DNA of 64,000 bases from Pseudoselenomonas ruminis. Its GTDB lineage: Bacteria > Bacillota > Negativicutes > Selenomonadales > Selenomonadaceae. Shown piece after piece: positions 1 through 7,710 of the stretch; the first letter of the stretch is position 1; the number at the start of each line of letters is the position of its first letter. The position numbers and the translations under genes were made by a program. The stretch lies in the NCBI RefSeq assembly GCF_008271295.1, contig NZ_VTOY01000001.1, positions 1-64,000 of the forward strand, read 5' to 3'. The notes under the pieces were generated by a model. That model was not told the origin of the DNA and did no database searches. It saw only the letters and a list, made by a program, of their open reading frames with translations.

Positions 1-61
1 AGAGCTGTTTCGAACCCAGCCTCTCTACCCCACAAACTGCAATTTGAAAACGCAACGGTGA

Positions 62-92
62 TTGCATCTAAATTACAGAGATATAGTATAAT
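62..92 (+). promoter_or_regulatory. possible promoter of small ORF
   Basis: A TATAAT box lies at 87-92 with TTGCAT at 62-67. The 19-bp spacing is longer than ideal. It precedes a small ORF with a strong ribosome binding site. The first 60 bases hold nothing else I can assign. Confidence 0.35.
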
Positions 93-127
93 ATAGAAAA
101 AGCATTAAAAACGAGGAGGTCTTGATT

Positions 128-325
128 ATGGTGACTTATGAAGAGTTATATGAAGCGGCTAAGAAGCAGGGGTTTGCGGGGACGTTTGAGGAATTCCGGG
201 TGGCGTATAATACGTTTCAACAGCGAAAGCCTTCTACGGAGACCCAGGTTCGCGGTATGGTTCAGCAGGAAAGCCTGGCTGACCATATGGATAAGAATTT
301 GGAAATCGCGTATAAAAAACTTTGA
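128..325 (+). CDS. small hypothetical protein (65 aa)
   Basis: I do not recognise a family. The ATG at 128 sits 7 bases after AGGAGGT (114-120), which is better placed than the in-frame TTG at 122. The protein is hydrophilic and predicted helical, with a charged N-terminal half (TYEELYEAAKKQGF) and no membrane segment or signal peptide. It ends just before the htpG promoter, so it is a separate unit upstream of that heat-shock gene. The clear ribosome binding site and promoter-like sequence argue that it is translated; its function is unknown. Confidence 0.6.
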   Translation: MVTYEELYEAAKKQGFAGTFEEFRVAYNTFQQRKPSTETQVRGMVQQESLADHMDKNLEIAYKKL

Positions 326-342
326 TCGGTCAAGTGTAAATT

Positions 343-371
343 TTGACTTTTTGTTTTTTTTGTCGTATACT
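343..371 (+). promoter_or_regulatory. htpG promoter
   Basis: TTGACT at 343-348 and TATACT at 366-371 are separated by exactly 17 bp. The predicted start of transcription, near 378, lies just before the CIRCE element, the usual place for HrcA to block initiation. Confidence 0.75.
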
Positions 372-383
372 AATACCTGTACG

Positions 384-410
384 TTAGCACTCGGCGCCTA
401 AGAGTGCTAA
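384..410 (+). promoter_or_regulatory. CIRCE element (HrcA operator)
   Basis: The 9-bp arms TTAGCACTC and GAGTGCTAA flank a 9-bp spacer, matching the CIRCE consensus without mismatch. CIRCE is the binding site of the heat-shock repressor HrcA and is normally found before groESL and dnaK operons. Here it lies between the promoter and htpG. Confidence 0.93.
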
Positions 411-449
411 AACTTCAAAAACTATTTCTGAAAAGGAAGGCAGATAGAT

Positions 450-2414
450 ATGGCAAAAGAAACCCATGAATTTCAAGCGGAGACCAAACAGCTCCTGGAA
501 CTGATGATTCATTCCATTTACACGAATCATGAGATTTTCCTGCGTGAGCTTATTTCCAATGCATCGGATGCAATTGACAAGGTTCATTTTGAGAGCCTGA
601 CGAATCGCGACCTGCTTGAGGGTGATGACAACTTTGAGATTTTCCTCGAGCCGGATAAAGATGCGCATACGCTGACGATTTCCGATAATGGTATCGGCAT
701 GAGCCGTGAAGAAGTCATTGAAAATATCGGTACGATTGCCAAATCCGGTACGAAAGCTTTCATGGAACAGCTCAAGAAAGCCAAAGAAGCCAGCGAAAAT
801 GGCGAGAGCAATACGGATAAAGAGCTCATCGGCCAGTTCGGTGTTGGTTTCTATTCGGCCTTCATGGTAGCCGAGAAGGTTACGATTGAGACGCGCAAAG
901 CTGGCGAGACGCAGGGCACGCGTTGGGAGTCCACGGGTGACGGTTCCTACAGCATCGAAGAATGCGAGAAGGAAAAACGTGGCACGACGATTACGATTAC
1001 GCTGGGCAAAGAGTTCTTCGGCGATGCTTCGGAGGAGAACTACACGGATACGTATAAGCTCGAAAGCCTCGTCAAGAAATACTCCGATTATGTCCGCTAT
1101 CCGATTAAGATGAACTTCACGTTCGAGGAGACGCCAAAAGACGATGACGGCAAGGAAATCGAGGGTGCTGAAAAGGTAAAACGCGTCGAGCTTCGCACGC
1201 TGAACTCTATGCAGCCGCTTTGGACCAAGAATAAGTCCGAAATCAAAGACGAAGAATACGACGAGTTCTTCAAGAATCAGTTCCATGAGTGGGAAAAACC
1301 GATGGAGGTATTCCACACCCATGCAGAGGGGTCGGTTGAGTACACGGCGTTGCTTGCAATTCCGGCGCATGCACCGTTCAACCTCTACCATACGGATTAT
1401 GAGCCGGGTGTTCAGCTCTATTCCCGTCACGTGTTCATCATGGACAAGTGCAAAGACCTGCTGCCGGATTATCTGCGCTTCATGAAGGGCCTCGTCGATT
1501 CGCCAGACCTTTCGCTCAACATCAGCCGCGAGCTGCTTCAGCAGAGCCGTGAGCTCAAGACCATCGGCAAGGCACTGGAGAAAAATATCCTCAAGGCACT
1601 CGGCCGTAAGATGAAGAACAAACGCGAGGACTATGAGAAGTTCTGGAACGAGTTTGGCAAGTCGCTGAAGATTGGCGTCTATGGCAGCGTTTATTCGGGC
1701 ATGGATACCATCAACAACCTCAAAGATCTGCTGCTCTTCATGAGTTCGAAAGAGGGCAAGCTGGTATCGCTGAAAGAATACGTTGAGCGCATGCCGGAAA
1801 GCCAGAAGAAAATCTACTATGCGACGGCAAAAGACAAGCAGACGATTGAGCAGCTGCCGCAGATGGAGACGCTGCGCGACAAGGGCATCGAAGTCCTCTA
1901 TCTGTTAGATCCGGTGGACGAACTTTGCATCGAAGCACTGCGCGAGTACGAGGGCAAACAGTTCCATTCCATCAGCCGCGGCGACCTGGATCTCGACGAT
2001 GCTGAGAGCCAGGAAGTCAAGAAAGAGACGGAGGACATCCAGAAGAAGAATGACGACCTCATGAAGGATATCAAGGAAGCTCTGGGGGAAAAAGTCGCTG
2101 ATGTCAAGGTTTCGGCCCGCCTCAAATCGAGTGCAGTCTGCCTCGTTGCCGATGAGGCTGGTCCGTCACTGTCGATGGAGCAGACTTTTGCCGACATGAA
2201 CAATCCGCTCTTCAAGGCACGCCGTATTCTTGAGATCAATCCGCATCATGACCTCTTCACGCGTCTGCAGTCCTTGCACGAGGCCGGCAAAGACAGTGCA
2301 GAGTTCAAAGACTACTGCGATCTTCTCTACACGCAGGCACTCCTCATCGAGGGGATTCTGCCGGAGAATCCGGTTGAATTTGCGAATAAAGTGGCAAAAC
2401 TTATGGCAAAATAA
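450..2414 (+). CDS. htpG: HtpG, Hsp90-family molecular chaperone
   Basis: Cytosolic ATP-dependent chaperone of the Hsp90 family that helps fold and remodel client proteins during heat stress. The 654-residue length is normal. The N-terminal GHKL ATPase motifs are present: NASDA at about residues 37-41, DNGIGM at 79-84 and GQFGVGFYSAF at 128-138. The middle domain (with SRELLQQSRELKTI) and the C-terminal dimerisation region follow. The ATG at 450 follows a GGAAGG ribosome binding site. The gene appears monocistronic, bounded by its CIRCE-controlled promoter and a terminator at 2439. Regulation by HrcA is inferred from the perfect CIRCE; in Bacillus subtilis htpG is not under HrcA. Confidence 0.97.
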   Translation: MAKETHEFQAETKQLLELMIHSIYTNHEIFLRELISNASDAIDKVHFESLTNRDLLEGDDNFEIFLEPDKDAHTLTISDNGIGMSREEVIENIGTIAKSGTKAFMEQLKKAKEASENGESNTDKELIGQFGVGFYSAFMVAEKVTIETRKAGETQGTRWESTGDGSYSIEECEKEKRGTTITITLGKEFFGDASEENYTDTYKLESLVKKYSDYVRYPIKMNFTFEETPKDDDGKEIEGAEKVKRVELRTLNSMQPLWTKNKSEIKDEEYDEFFKNQFHEWEKPMEVFHTHAEGSVEYTALLAIPAHAPFNLYHTDYEPGVQLYSRHVFIMDKCKDLLPDYLRFMKGLVDSPDLSLNISRELLQQSRELKTIGKALEKNILKALGRKMKNKREDYEKFWNEFGKSLKIGVYGSVYSGMDTINNLKDLLLFMSSKEGKLVSLKEYVERMPESQKKIYYATAKDKQTIEQLPQMETLRDKGIEVLYLLDPVDELCIEALREYEGKQFHSISRGDLDLDDAESQEVKKETEDIQKKNDDLMKDIKEALGEKVADVKVSARLKSSAVCLVADEAGPSLSMEQTFADMNNPLFKARRILEINPHHDLFTRLQSLHEAGKDSAEFKDYCDLLYTQALLIEGILPENPVEFANKVAKLMAK

Positions 2415-2438
2415 GGAAAAATTCAATAAAAAGAAATG

Positions 2439-2467
2439 CCTGCTTCCATTTGGAGGCAGGTTTTTTT
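2439..2467 (+). terminator. htpG terminator
   Basis: A 9-bp stem with one G-U pair (2439-2447 with 2452-2460) is followed by seven T residues. Confidence 0.85.
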
Positions 2468-2519
2468 CTTTTGACAACGAATTATATACAATAGAACCGA
2501 ATGAAATGGAGGGCATAGA

Positions 2520-3266
2520 ATGGATAAACAGCCGGATATGGAATGGTTTGATTATGTAATCAGCAAACTCGAAGATGTCGATGATGTGCTGCTGATGGAG
2601 GGCCATCAGAAATCGCATAAGAAAGTCAGTGATGCCATCGACCTTCTGACCTGGTCGGAAGAAAACCTCATGAAGGGCGCTCTGCCATGTATCGCGTCGC
2701 GGCACAGTACGCGAAAATTCAAGCCGGAGCCGATTGAGGAAGAAAAGTTGCGGCAGGTAATTGAAGCCGGGCGGCAGGCACCAAGCGGCAAGAACAAACA
2801 GCAGAATCATTTCTTGGTAGTCCGTGATAAAGAAGTGCTCGACACGCTGGTACGCCTGGTGCAGGAAGAATTCGCCAAGATGGAGATTACCGACGAGAAC
2901 AGCGAAGATATCGGCAGTGCAATCCGACTCTCCAAGAAGGGAAATTATGTGTTCAAATACAATGCACCCTGCCTGATTATCGTTGCCAACAAGCGCAACT
3001 ATGGCAACCGCTATGCGGATACGGCCTGCGCCATCGAGAATATGATGCTCGCGGCCAATGCCCTTGACCTTGGTTCCTGCTGGATCAACCAACTGCGCTG
3101 GCTCAAGGACAATCCGGTTATTATGGAGTATCTTTATGAACTGGGGTTGCATGAGAATGAAGCAGTATTTGGTTCGCTATCCCTAGGCTATGCTGATACG
3201 GAAGATGGCATGCCGAACCGCCGCGAAATTCCCATTAAGGGCAATGAAGTTACCTATATCGGTTAA
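2520..3266 (+). CDS. nitroreductase-family FMN oxidoreductase
   Basis: Predicted flavoprotein of the nitroreductase superfamily, which uses NAD(P)H to reduce nitroaromatics, quinones or flavins; the physiological substrate is not evident. The family signature is clear: SRHSTRKF (FMN phosphate contact) at about residue 60, then AGRQAPSGKNKQ, and a C-terminal region with SLGYAD. At 248 residues it carries about 55 extra N-terminal residues before the usual SRRS/T start of the fold. The ATG at 2520 follows GGAGGG with suitable spacing. No iron-sulfur cysteines are seen. It stands alone between two terminators. Confidence 0.85.
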   Translation: MDKQPDMEWFDYVISKLEDVDDVLLMEGHQKSHKKVSDAIDLLTWSEENLMKGALPCIASRHSTRKFKPEPIEEEKLRQVIEAGRQAPSGKNKQQNHFLVVRDKEVLDTLVRLVQEEFAKMEITDENSEDIGSAIRLSKKGNYVFKYNAPCLIIVANKRNYGNRYADTACAIENMMLAANALDLGSCWINQLRWLKDNPVIMEYLYELGLHENEAVFGSLSLGYADTEDGMPNRREIPIKGNEVTYIG

Positions 3267-3271
3267 AAAGG

Positions 3272-3309
3272 AAACCAACGGGCGTGTAAGCAATCGTTCG
3301 TTGGTTTTT
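3272..3309 (+). terminator. terminator after nitroreductase gene
   Basis: AAACCAACG at 3272-3280 pairs with CGTTGGTTT at 3299-3307, and the T-run continues to 3309. Confidence 0.8.
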
Positions 3310-3411
3310 GTTTTGGGGCATTGGGTGTGGGTTTTGGTAAGTAGCAGGAATTTTTCCATTCATGTATAATATATATACTTAGGACATTTTACCAATAAGG
3401 GGATTTATACT

Positions 3412-4287
3412 ATGCAGAAGATAAAGAAAGCAGTAATTCCAGCAGCTGGTTATGGTACGCGTTTTTTGCCGGCCACGAAGGCGACGCCGAAGGAGATGCT
3501 GCCGATTGTCGATAAGCCGACCATTCAGTATATCGTGGAAGAGGCAATGGCCAGTGGTATCGAAGATATCCTGATTATCAGTGGTCACGGCAAGCGTGCT
3601 ATCGAAGACCATTTTGATGGGGCACCAGCACTCGAAGCAGAATTGGAAAAGAAGGGAAAACTGGACCTTTTGGAAAAAGTCCAAGAGACTGCCGACATCA
3701 ATATTCATTACATCCGCCAGCGTTATATGCGCGGTTTGGGTGATGCAATTCTCTGTGCCAAAGCGTTCATGGGCAATGAACCCTTTGCGGTACTCCTGGG
3801 TGATGATGTGGTCTATAATCCGGAAAAGCCGGCGCTGCGCCAGCTTATGGATGTTTATGAGGCCACGGGCGGTTCCGTGCTTGGCTGCCAGAATGTGCCG
3901 GAGGAAAAGGTCTCCGCTTACGGTATCGTTGCGGGCACTAAGACCGATAATGACCGTTTGATGAAGGTTACCGACATGGTCGAAAAGCCGGCGCGCGAAG
4001 AGGCGCCAAGCCGCATGGCCGTATTGGGACGCTATATCATCAAGCCGCATATTTTTGACATTCTTGAGCAGACGAAGCCGGGTAAGGGCGGCGAAATACA
4101 GCTGACTGACGCACTTAAAGTTCTGGCGCGGGAGGATGCCGTCTACGCCTATGATTTTGAAGGCAAGCGCTACGATGTTGGCGATAAGCTCGGCTTCCTC
4201 AAGGCGACAGTAGAGTTTGCACTGCGCCGTGAGGATTTAGGCGGACCGTTCAAGGAATATCTGAAAGAGATTACGGGTCGTATTTGA
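3412..4287 (+). CDS. galU: UTP-glucose-1-phosphate uridylyltransferase
   Basis: Makes UDP-glucose and pyrophosphate from UTP and glucose-1-phosphate, feeding envelope polysaccharides and galactose metabolism. The nucleotidyltransferase signature AAGYGTRFLPATKATPKEML lies at about residues 10-29, followed by IVDKPTIQYIVEEA, and FEGKRYDVGDKLGFLKA lies near the C-terminus. The 291-residue length is typical of bacterial GalU. A ribosome binding site (AAGGGG) precedes the ATG. A TATAAT at 3365-3370 may be its -10 box, but no good -35 box was found. The next gene begins 10 bases downstream, so the two are probably cotranscribed. Confidence 0.95.
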   Translation: MQKIKKAVIPAAGYGTRFLPATKATPKEMLPIVDKPTIQYIVEEAMASGIEDILIISGHGKRAIEDHFDGAPALEAELEKKGKLDLLEKVQETADINIHYIRQRYMRGLGDAILCAKAFMGNEPFAVLLGDDVVYNPEKPALRQLMDVYEATGGSVLGCQNVPEEKVSAYGIVAGTKTDNDRLMKVTDMVEKPAREEAPSRMAVLGRYIIKPHIFDILEQTKPGKGGEIQLTDALKVLAREDAVYAYDFEGKRYDVGDKLGFLKATVEFALRREDLGGPFKEYLKEITGRI

Positions 4288-4297
4288 GGTGTGACTT

Positions 4298-5536
4298 TTG
4301 CAGACAAAAAATAAAGCCAACCTGGCTTTAGGCATTAGTGCCGCCGGTTTCATCGGAACGATGGCAGCCGGCGGCACTGGCTTTTTGCCAGGCCTTTTGC
4401 ATCACGGATTTCTGGCCGCAACGATTGGCGGCCTGGCCGACTGGTTTGCCGTGACGGCGATTTTCCATAAACCACTCGGCATATCGTATCGCACGGATAT
4501 CCTGCGCCGCAACCGGTCGCGCATCATGGACGCCATCGTGACGTTTGCCAGCGATGATCTGTTGAGTACGCAGAACATTATGCGCGTCATTGAGGGACAG
4601 GATACGGCACGCCTGCTCGTCGAGTATCTCGAGCATCGCGGCGGCCGTGAGCGCGTGCATGAAGTGGTCGAGACAGTCCTGCTCCGGGCGGTGGATGACC
4701 TTGATACGGCCGCGGTAGCGGCCGAGCTTTCGCCGGCAATCCGCGAGGGGCTCCAGTCGTTTGCGCTGGAGGATGTCGTGTCTGACCTCTTGCGCATGCT
4801 GGCTGAGGAGGAGCATTCGGAGCGGATACTGGCAAGCCTATTAGCCATCAGCCAGCGGCTGCTGGCTTCAGAACCACTGCAGCAGGTACTGCTCGCGCGC
4901 ATCACGAGTCTGCGCCAGCAGTATGAGAAGGACTCAGCGGGACGGGCTTTTGTGCTCGCTTCACTGGGCATTACCGATGAGCGGATTCTCGAGCTGCTGC
5001 TCGCGCGCATGCAGCAGCAGTTAACGACTATGCTGGCCGAGCCGACGGAAAGCTATGCCAGCATAAAGGCTGGCCTTGAGACTATGCTGCGCGCATTGAG
5101 CCAGGATGCGCGGCTGCGCGATATTTTGCAGGACCGCAAGGAGCAGCTGCTCGAGCGTCTTGATATCGAAGGCGGGCTTGCGCGCTGGCTTGAGGCAAAT
5201 CTCAAGGGCGAGGCGCCGTTCTGGCTGCCACAGGTGCATGTTTTCCTCGATGACCGCATTGATGATTTTACGCGCTCAGAGCCGTGGCAGCGGCGCTTTG
5301 ACCGTTTCGTCAAGCAGTTTGTCGAAGATGAGCTGACGAAACATCATGATTTGATTCCGGGAATTATCCGCGAACGGCTTGCTGAGTTCTCTGACGATGA
5401 ACTCGTGGCCTTCGTCGAGGCCAAGGTCCAGGACGATTTGCAGATGATCCGCATCAATGGTTCTCTGGTCGGCTCGCTGGTTGGCATGGGGCTTTACTTG
5501 GTCGTCACGCTGCTGGAAAGGATGTGGGGACTATGA
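4298..5536 (+). CDS. DUF445 family membrane protein
   Basis: Member of the poorly understood DUF445 family (YjiN-like). Family hallmarks visible here are an N-terminal hydrophobic stretch followed by GGLADWFAVTAIFHKPLG (about residues 46-63), a long charged helical middle, and the C-terminal motif RINGSLVGSLVGMGLYLVV, which forms a second membrane segment. The start is a TTG at 4298 after GAGGTG; no ATG is better placed. It overlaps the next DUF445 gene by four bases (ATGA), so the two are translationally coupled and perhaps form a pair. The function is unknown. Confidence 0.85.
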   Translation: MQTKNKANLALGISAAGFIGTMAAGGTGFLPGLLHHGFLAATIGGLADWFAVTAIFHKPLGISYRTDILRRNRSRIMDAIVTFASDDLLSTQNIMRVIEGQDTARLLVEYLEHRGGRERVHEVVETVLLRAVDDLDTAAVAAELSPAIREGLQSFALEDVVSDLLRMLAEEEHSERILASLLAISQRLLASEPLQQVLLARITSLRQQYEKDSAGRAFVLASLGITDERILELLLARMQQQLTTMLAEPTESYASIKAGLETMLRALSQDARLRDILQDRKEQLLERLDIEGGLARWLEANLKGEAPFWLPQVHVFLDDRIDDFTRSEPWQRRFDRFVKQFVEDELTKHHDLIPGIIRERLAEFSDDELVAFVEAKVQDDLQMIRINGSLVGSLVGMGLYLVVTLLERMWGL

Positions 5537-6837
5537 GATGGGCGGATTGGAACAAGGCCGATAAGACGTTGCTTTTGGCGCTGCTGATTTTTTTCCTGGC
5601 GTTAGCCCTGCATCTGACTTATCCGGATAAGGTGCTGGCCGATGCGTTTCTGTTCTGTGCCGAGGCGGCCCTCGTCGGCGGCATTGCCGACTGGTTTGCG
5701 GTGACGGCAATTTTCCGCAAGCCGCTTGGGTTCCCTTATCATACGGCTATCTTGCCGCGCCGGCGCCAGTCGTTTATCGAGGCATCGGTGACGATGGTGC
5801 AGAAGGAGTTCTTTTCGCGGCGCAAGGTATTCCGCCATTTGGAGCGGCTGCATCTCTTGCCGATGCTTTTGAGCTGGCTGGCTGAGCCTGAGACGGAGAA
5901 CCAGTTGGTTTTGCGTCTCGTCCATTATGCCCGGGACTTTTTATTGCAGCAGGATGCAAAGGCGCAGGCGAAAGTGATTGCCGGTAGATTCCGCGGCACG
6001 CTCGATGCGCTTGAGCCAGAACCGTTCTTTGCGATGTGGGGCGGCTGGCTGCGGCAGACGGGCAAGGATAAGGAGTTTTTGAGCCGCGTGGCTATCTATC
6101 TTCGCAGCCGGGCAGCTGCGGAGGAAACCCGCGGCGCTCTGGCGGCGATGTTTGAGCGCTATGGCGAGGAAAAGGTGCAGGATAATTCGCTGGGGGCTTT
6201 CCTGATGGGGCTGGCCAAGGCCGTAGACCTCGTCAATTACGACGAGGCCGCAAAGCTTGTACAGCAGCAGATTGTAGTGATGCTCGACGACCTGGCAACG
6301 AAGGATTCCCACTTGCAGCAAGAAATGCTCGCGCTGTTTTATGAAAAAGCTGCCGAGCTTAATCAGGAGCCTTCTTTCCATGAACTTGTTCATGAACTCA
6401 AAGACCGGCTCGTCAATGATCTGCCGCTTGAGGAGGCCGTTTTCCGGACGCTTGACCATCTGCACCGCCATTTTGCTGAGGACAAAGCGCGCCATGTCGA
6501 CCCGCTTACCGAGCATATGCCGGCCCTTCGGACACGGCTCGAGGAAATCCTGCGCGGTGAGTACCGGCGCATGCTGCAACTCGTGAAGTCGGATGAGGTG
6601 CTGCGCCGCTCGGTCGGTCATTTCCTCTATGACCTTATTGCGCGCACGGCGCTGCATGCGCAGACACTCGTCGGTGTCATCGTCACGAACGTCCTGTCGC
6701 GGCTTACCGATGAGCAGCTCAATCATCTTGTTTACGATAAGGTCGAGCCTGACCTTCTGTGGATTCGCATGAATGGTTCGATTGTCGGTGCAGGGATTGG
6801 CTTGTTGTTGTTTATTCTTATTCGCTGTGCTGGCTGA
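5533..6837 (+). CDS. DUF445 family membrane protein, second copy
   Basis: A second DUF445 protein, 434 residues, encoded immediately after the first. It has the same architecture: N-terminal hydrophobic segment, GGIADWFAVTAIFRKPLGFP, a long helical domain, and the C-terminal RMNGSIVGAGIGLLLFILI membrane segment. The two copies share the signature motifs but differ in most other positions, so this is an old duplication. The ATG at 5533 overlaps the previous stop codon and follows a GTGGGGA element; an upstream in-frame GTG at 5524 is less likely. The function is unknown. Confidence 0.85.
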   Translation: MRWADWNKADKTLLLALLIFFLALALHLTYPDKVLADAFLFCAEAALVGGIADWFAVTAIFRKPLGFPYHTAILPRRRQSFIEASVTMVQKEFFSRRKVFRHLERLHLLPMLLSWLAEPETENQLVLRLVHYARDFLLQQDAKAQAKVIAGRFRGTLDALEPEPFFAMWGGWLRQTGKDKEFLSRVAIYLRSRAAAEETRGALAAMFERYGEEKVQDNSLGAFLMGLAKAVDLVNYDEAAKLVQQQIVVMLDDLATKDSHLQQEMLALFYEKAAELNQEPSFHELVHELKDRLVNDLPLEEAVFRTLDHLHRHFAEDKARHVDPLTEHMPALRTRLEEILRGEYRRMLQLVKSDEVLRRSVGHFLYDLIARTALHAQTLVGVIVTNVLSRLTDEQLNHLVYDKVEPDLLWIRMNGSIVGAGIGLLLFILIRCAG

Positions 6838-6922
6838 ACTTCCGATTGCTGACCTCCAGCGCCAGAAGGAAGAGCTCGAGGATCTTATCGCAGCTCAGGA
6901 AGCTAAAAAGGCTAGCAAATAA
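6827..6922 (+). other. coding-like tail in another frame after DUF445
   Basis: The reading frame ending at TAA 6920-6922 gives a charged helical peptide (ELPIADLQRQKEELEDL, then EAKKASK) that looks like the C-terminus of a real protein rather than random sequence. It overlaps the DUF445 end in a different frame and has no good start. It may be a gene remnant. Otherwise the 213 bp between DUF445 and the ATPase remnant hold only a terminator. Confidence 0.25.
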
Positions 6923-6947
6923 TAATTCGTTTCAGGACGAGAAAGGA

Positions 6948-6981
6948 GACTGCCGCTCTGCACTTTTGCGGCAGTCTTTTT
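6948..6981 (+). terminator. terminator after the DUF445 pair
   Basis: A perfect 9-bp stem, GACTGCCGC (6948-6956) with GCGGCAGTC (6968-6976), is followed by five T residues. Confidence 0.88.
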
Positions 6982-6987
6982 GTATGA

Positions 6988-7650
6988 TTAGGGGGAAATC
7001 GTTTTGAGTTTGCTGGGAAAGATGCAAATCCCAACGAATATGGTGCCGAAATGCTCACAAGCTACGCCGCCGAGAAGGCGCGCACCCATATTTCGGGGCT
7101 GCTGTCGCTTGACCAGCGCTATGTGTGGCTCGTTGAGGGCGATACGGAAAAGAAAGTCCCCGTCGAGCAGGTCAAAGTTGGCGATACGATTGCGGCCCAT
7201 ACGGGCGAGAAAATCGTAGTCGATGGCCGGGTGCTGGCGGGTGATGCCGCTGTCAACCAGGCATCCATCACCGGCGAGTCGAATCCAGCCATGAAACACG
7301 CGGAGTCGCCGGTTTATGCGGGCAGTGTGGTCGAGGCTGGCGAGTTTATCATCAAGGTTGAGAAGGTGGGCGAGGACACGTCGCTAGCGCATATAGCGGC
7401 CAGCTTTCAGGTGGATTCCTATATGCCCGGGCGGGTGCGCCTGCGCAGCAGCATGCTGGCAGCTAATCCGCAGTGGCAAAAATCCTTGGAGGATTATGTG
7501 AGGTCCTTTACTGGCGTAAAATCGGCGGCGATAAATCCGCTGACGGGGTCGCTGCTTATAACTTATACCCCCGAAGAGCTGCGCCAGAAATCGAAATTGG
7601 CACGTTTGGAGCAGAAGCTTGCTGATTTGGCGGCAGAACGAATCAGATGA
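6988..7650 (+). pseudogene. remnant of P1B-type metal ATPase with HMA-like tail
   Basis: The frame is open from 6988, and the first ATG is at 7051. Residues encoded from 7051 to about 7390 match the actuator domain of heavy-metal P-type ATPases: VPVEQVKVGDTI, GEKIVVDGRVL and the ITGES loop (the family TGES motif). The frame then passes straight into an HMA-like domain (YMPGRVRLR, then PLTGSLLITY) of the kind normally found at the N-terminus of such pumps. The membrane helices, DKTG phosphorylation site and nucleotide-binding domain are all absent. No ribosome binding site precedes ATG 7051. I read it as a rearranged, non-functional remnant; a short expressed protein cannot be excluded. Confidence 0.7.
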
Positions 7651-7710
7651 GGAACAAAAAAGAACTATGGTGCATGGCACCATAGTTCTTTTTTTGTTCC
7701 TCATCTGATT
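7641..7710. terminator. very long inverted repeat, bidirectional terminator
   Basis: The arms at 7641-7673 and 7677-7710 are complementary over 33-34 bp with one bulged base and a 3-base loop. A/T runs inside the stem give U-tracts on both strands. It separates two convergent coding regions and overlaps the 3' ends of both. Confidence 0.8.

Noticed and set aside
1-30. tRNA-like 3' end (TTTCGAAC followed by a C-rich tail) at the left edge
   Set aside because: The T-stem has a mismatch at the conserved closing pair, the acceptor and CCA do not fit cleanly, and the rest lies outside the window.
384-1430. Long minus-strand ORF opposite htpG, and similar long antisense ORFs opposite nifJ, leuC and others
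   Set aside because: They mirror strongly coding genes with biased codon use and have no start signals or recognisable proteins.
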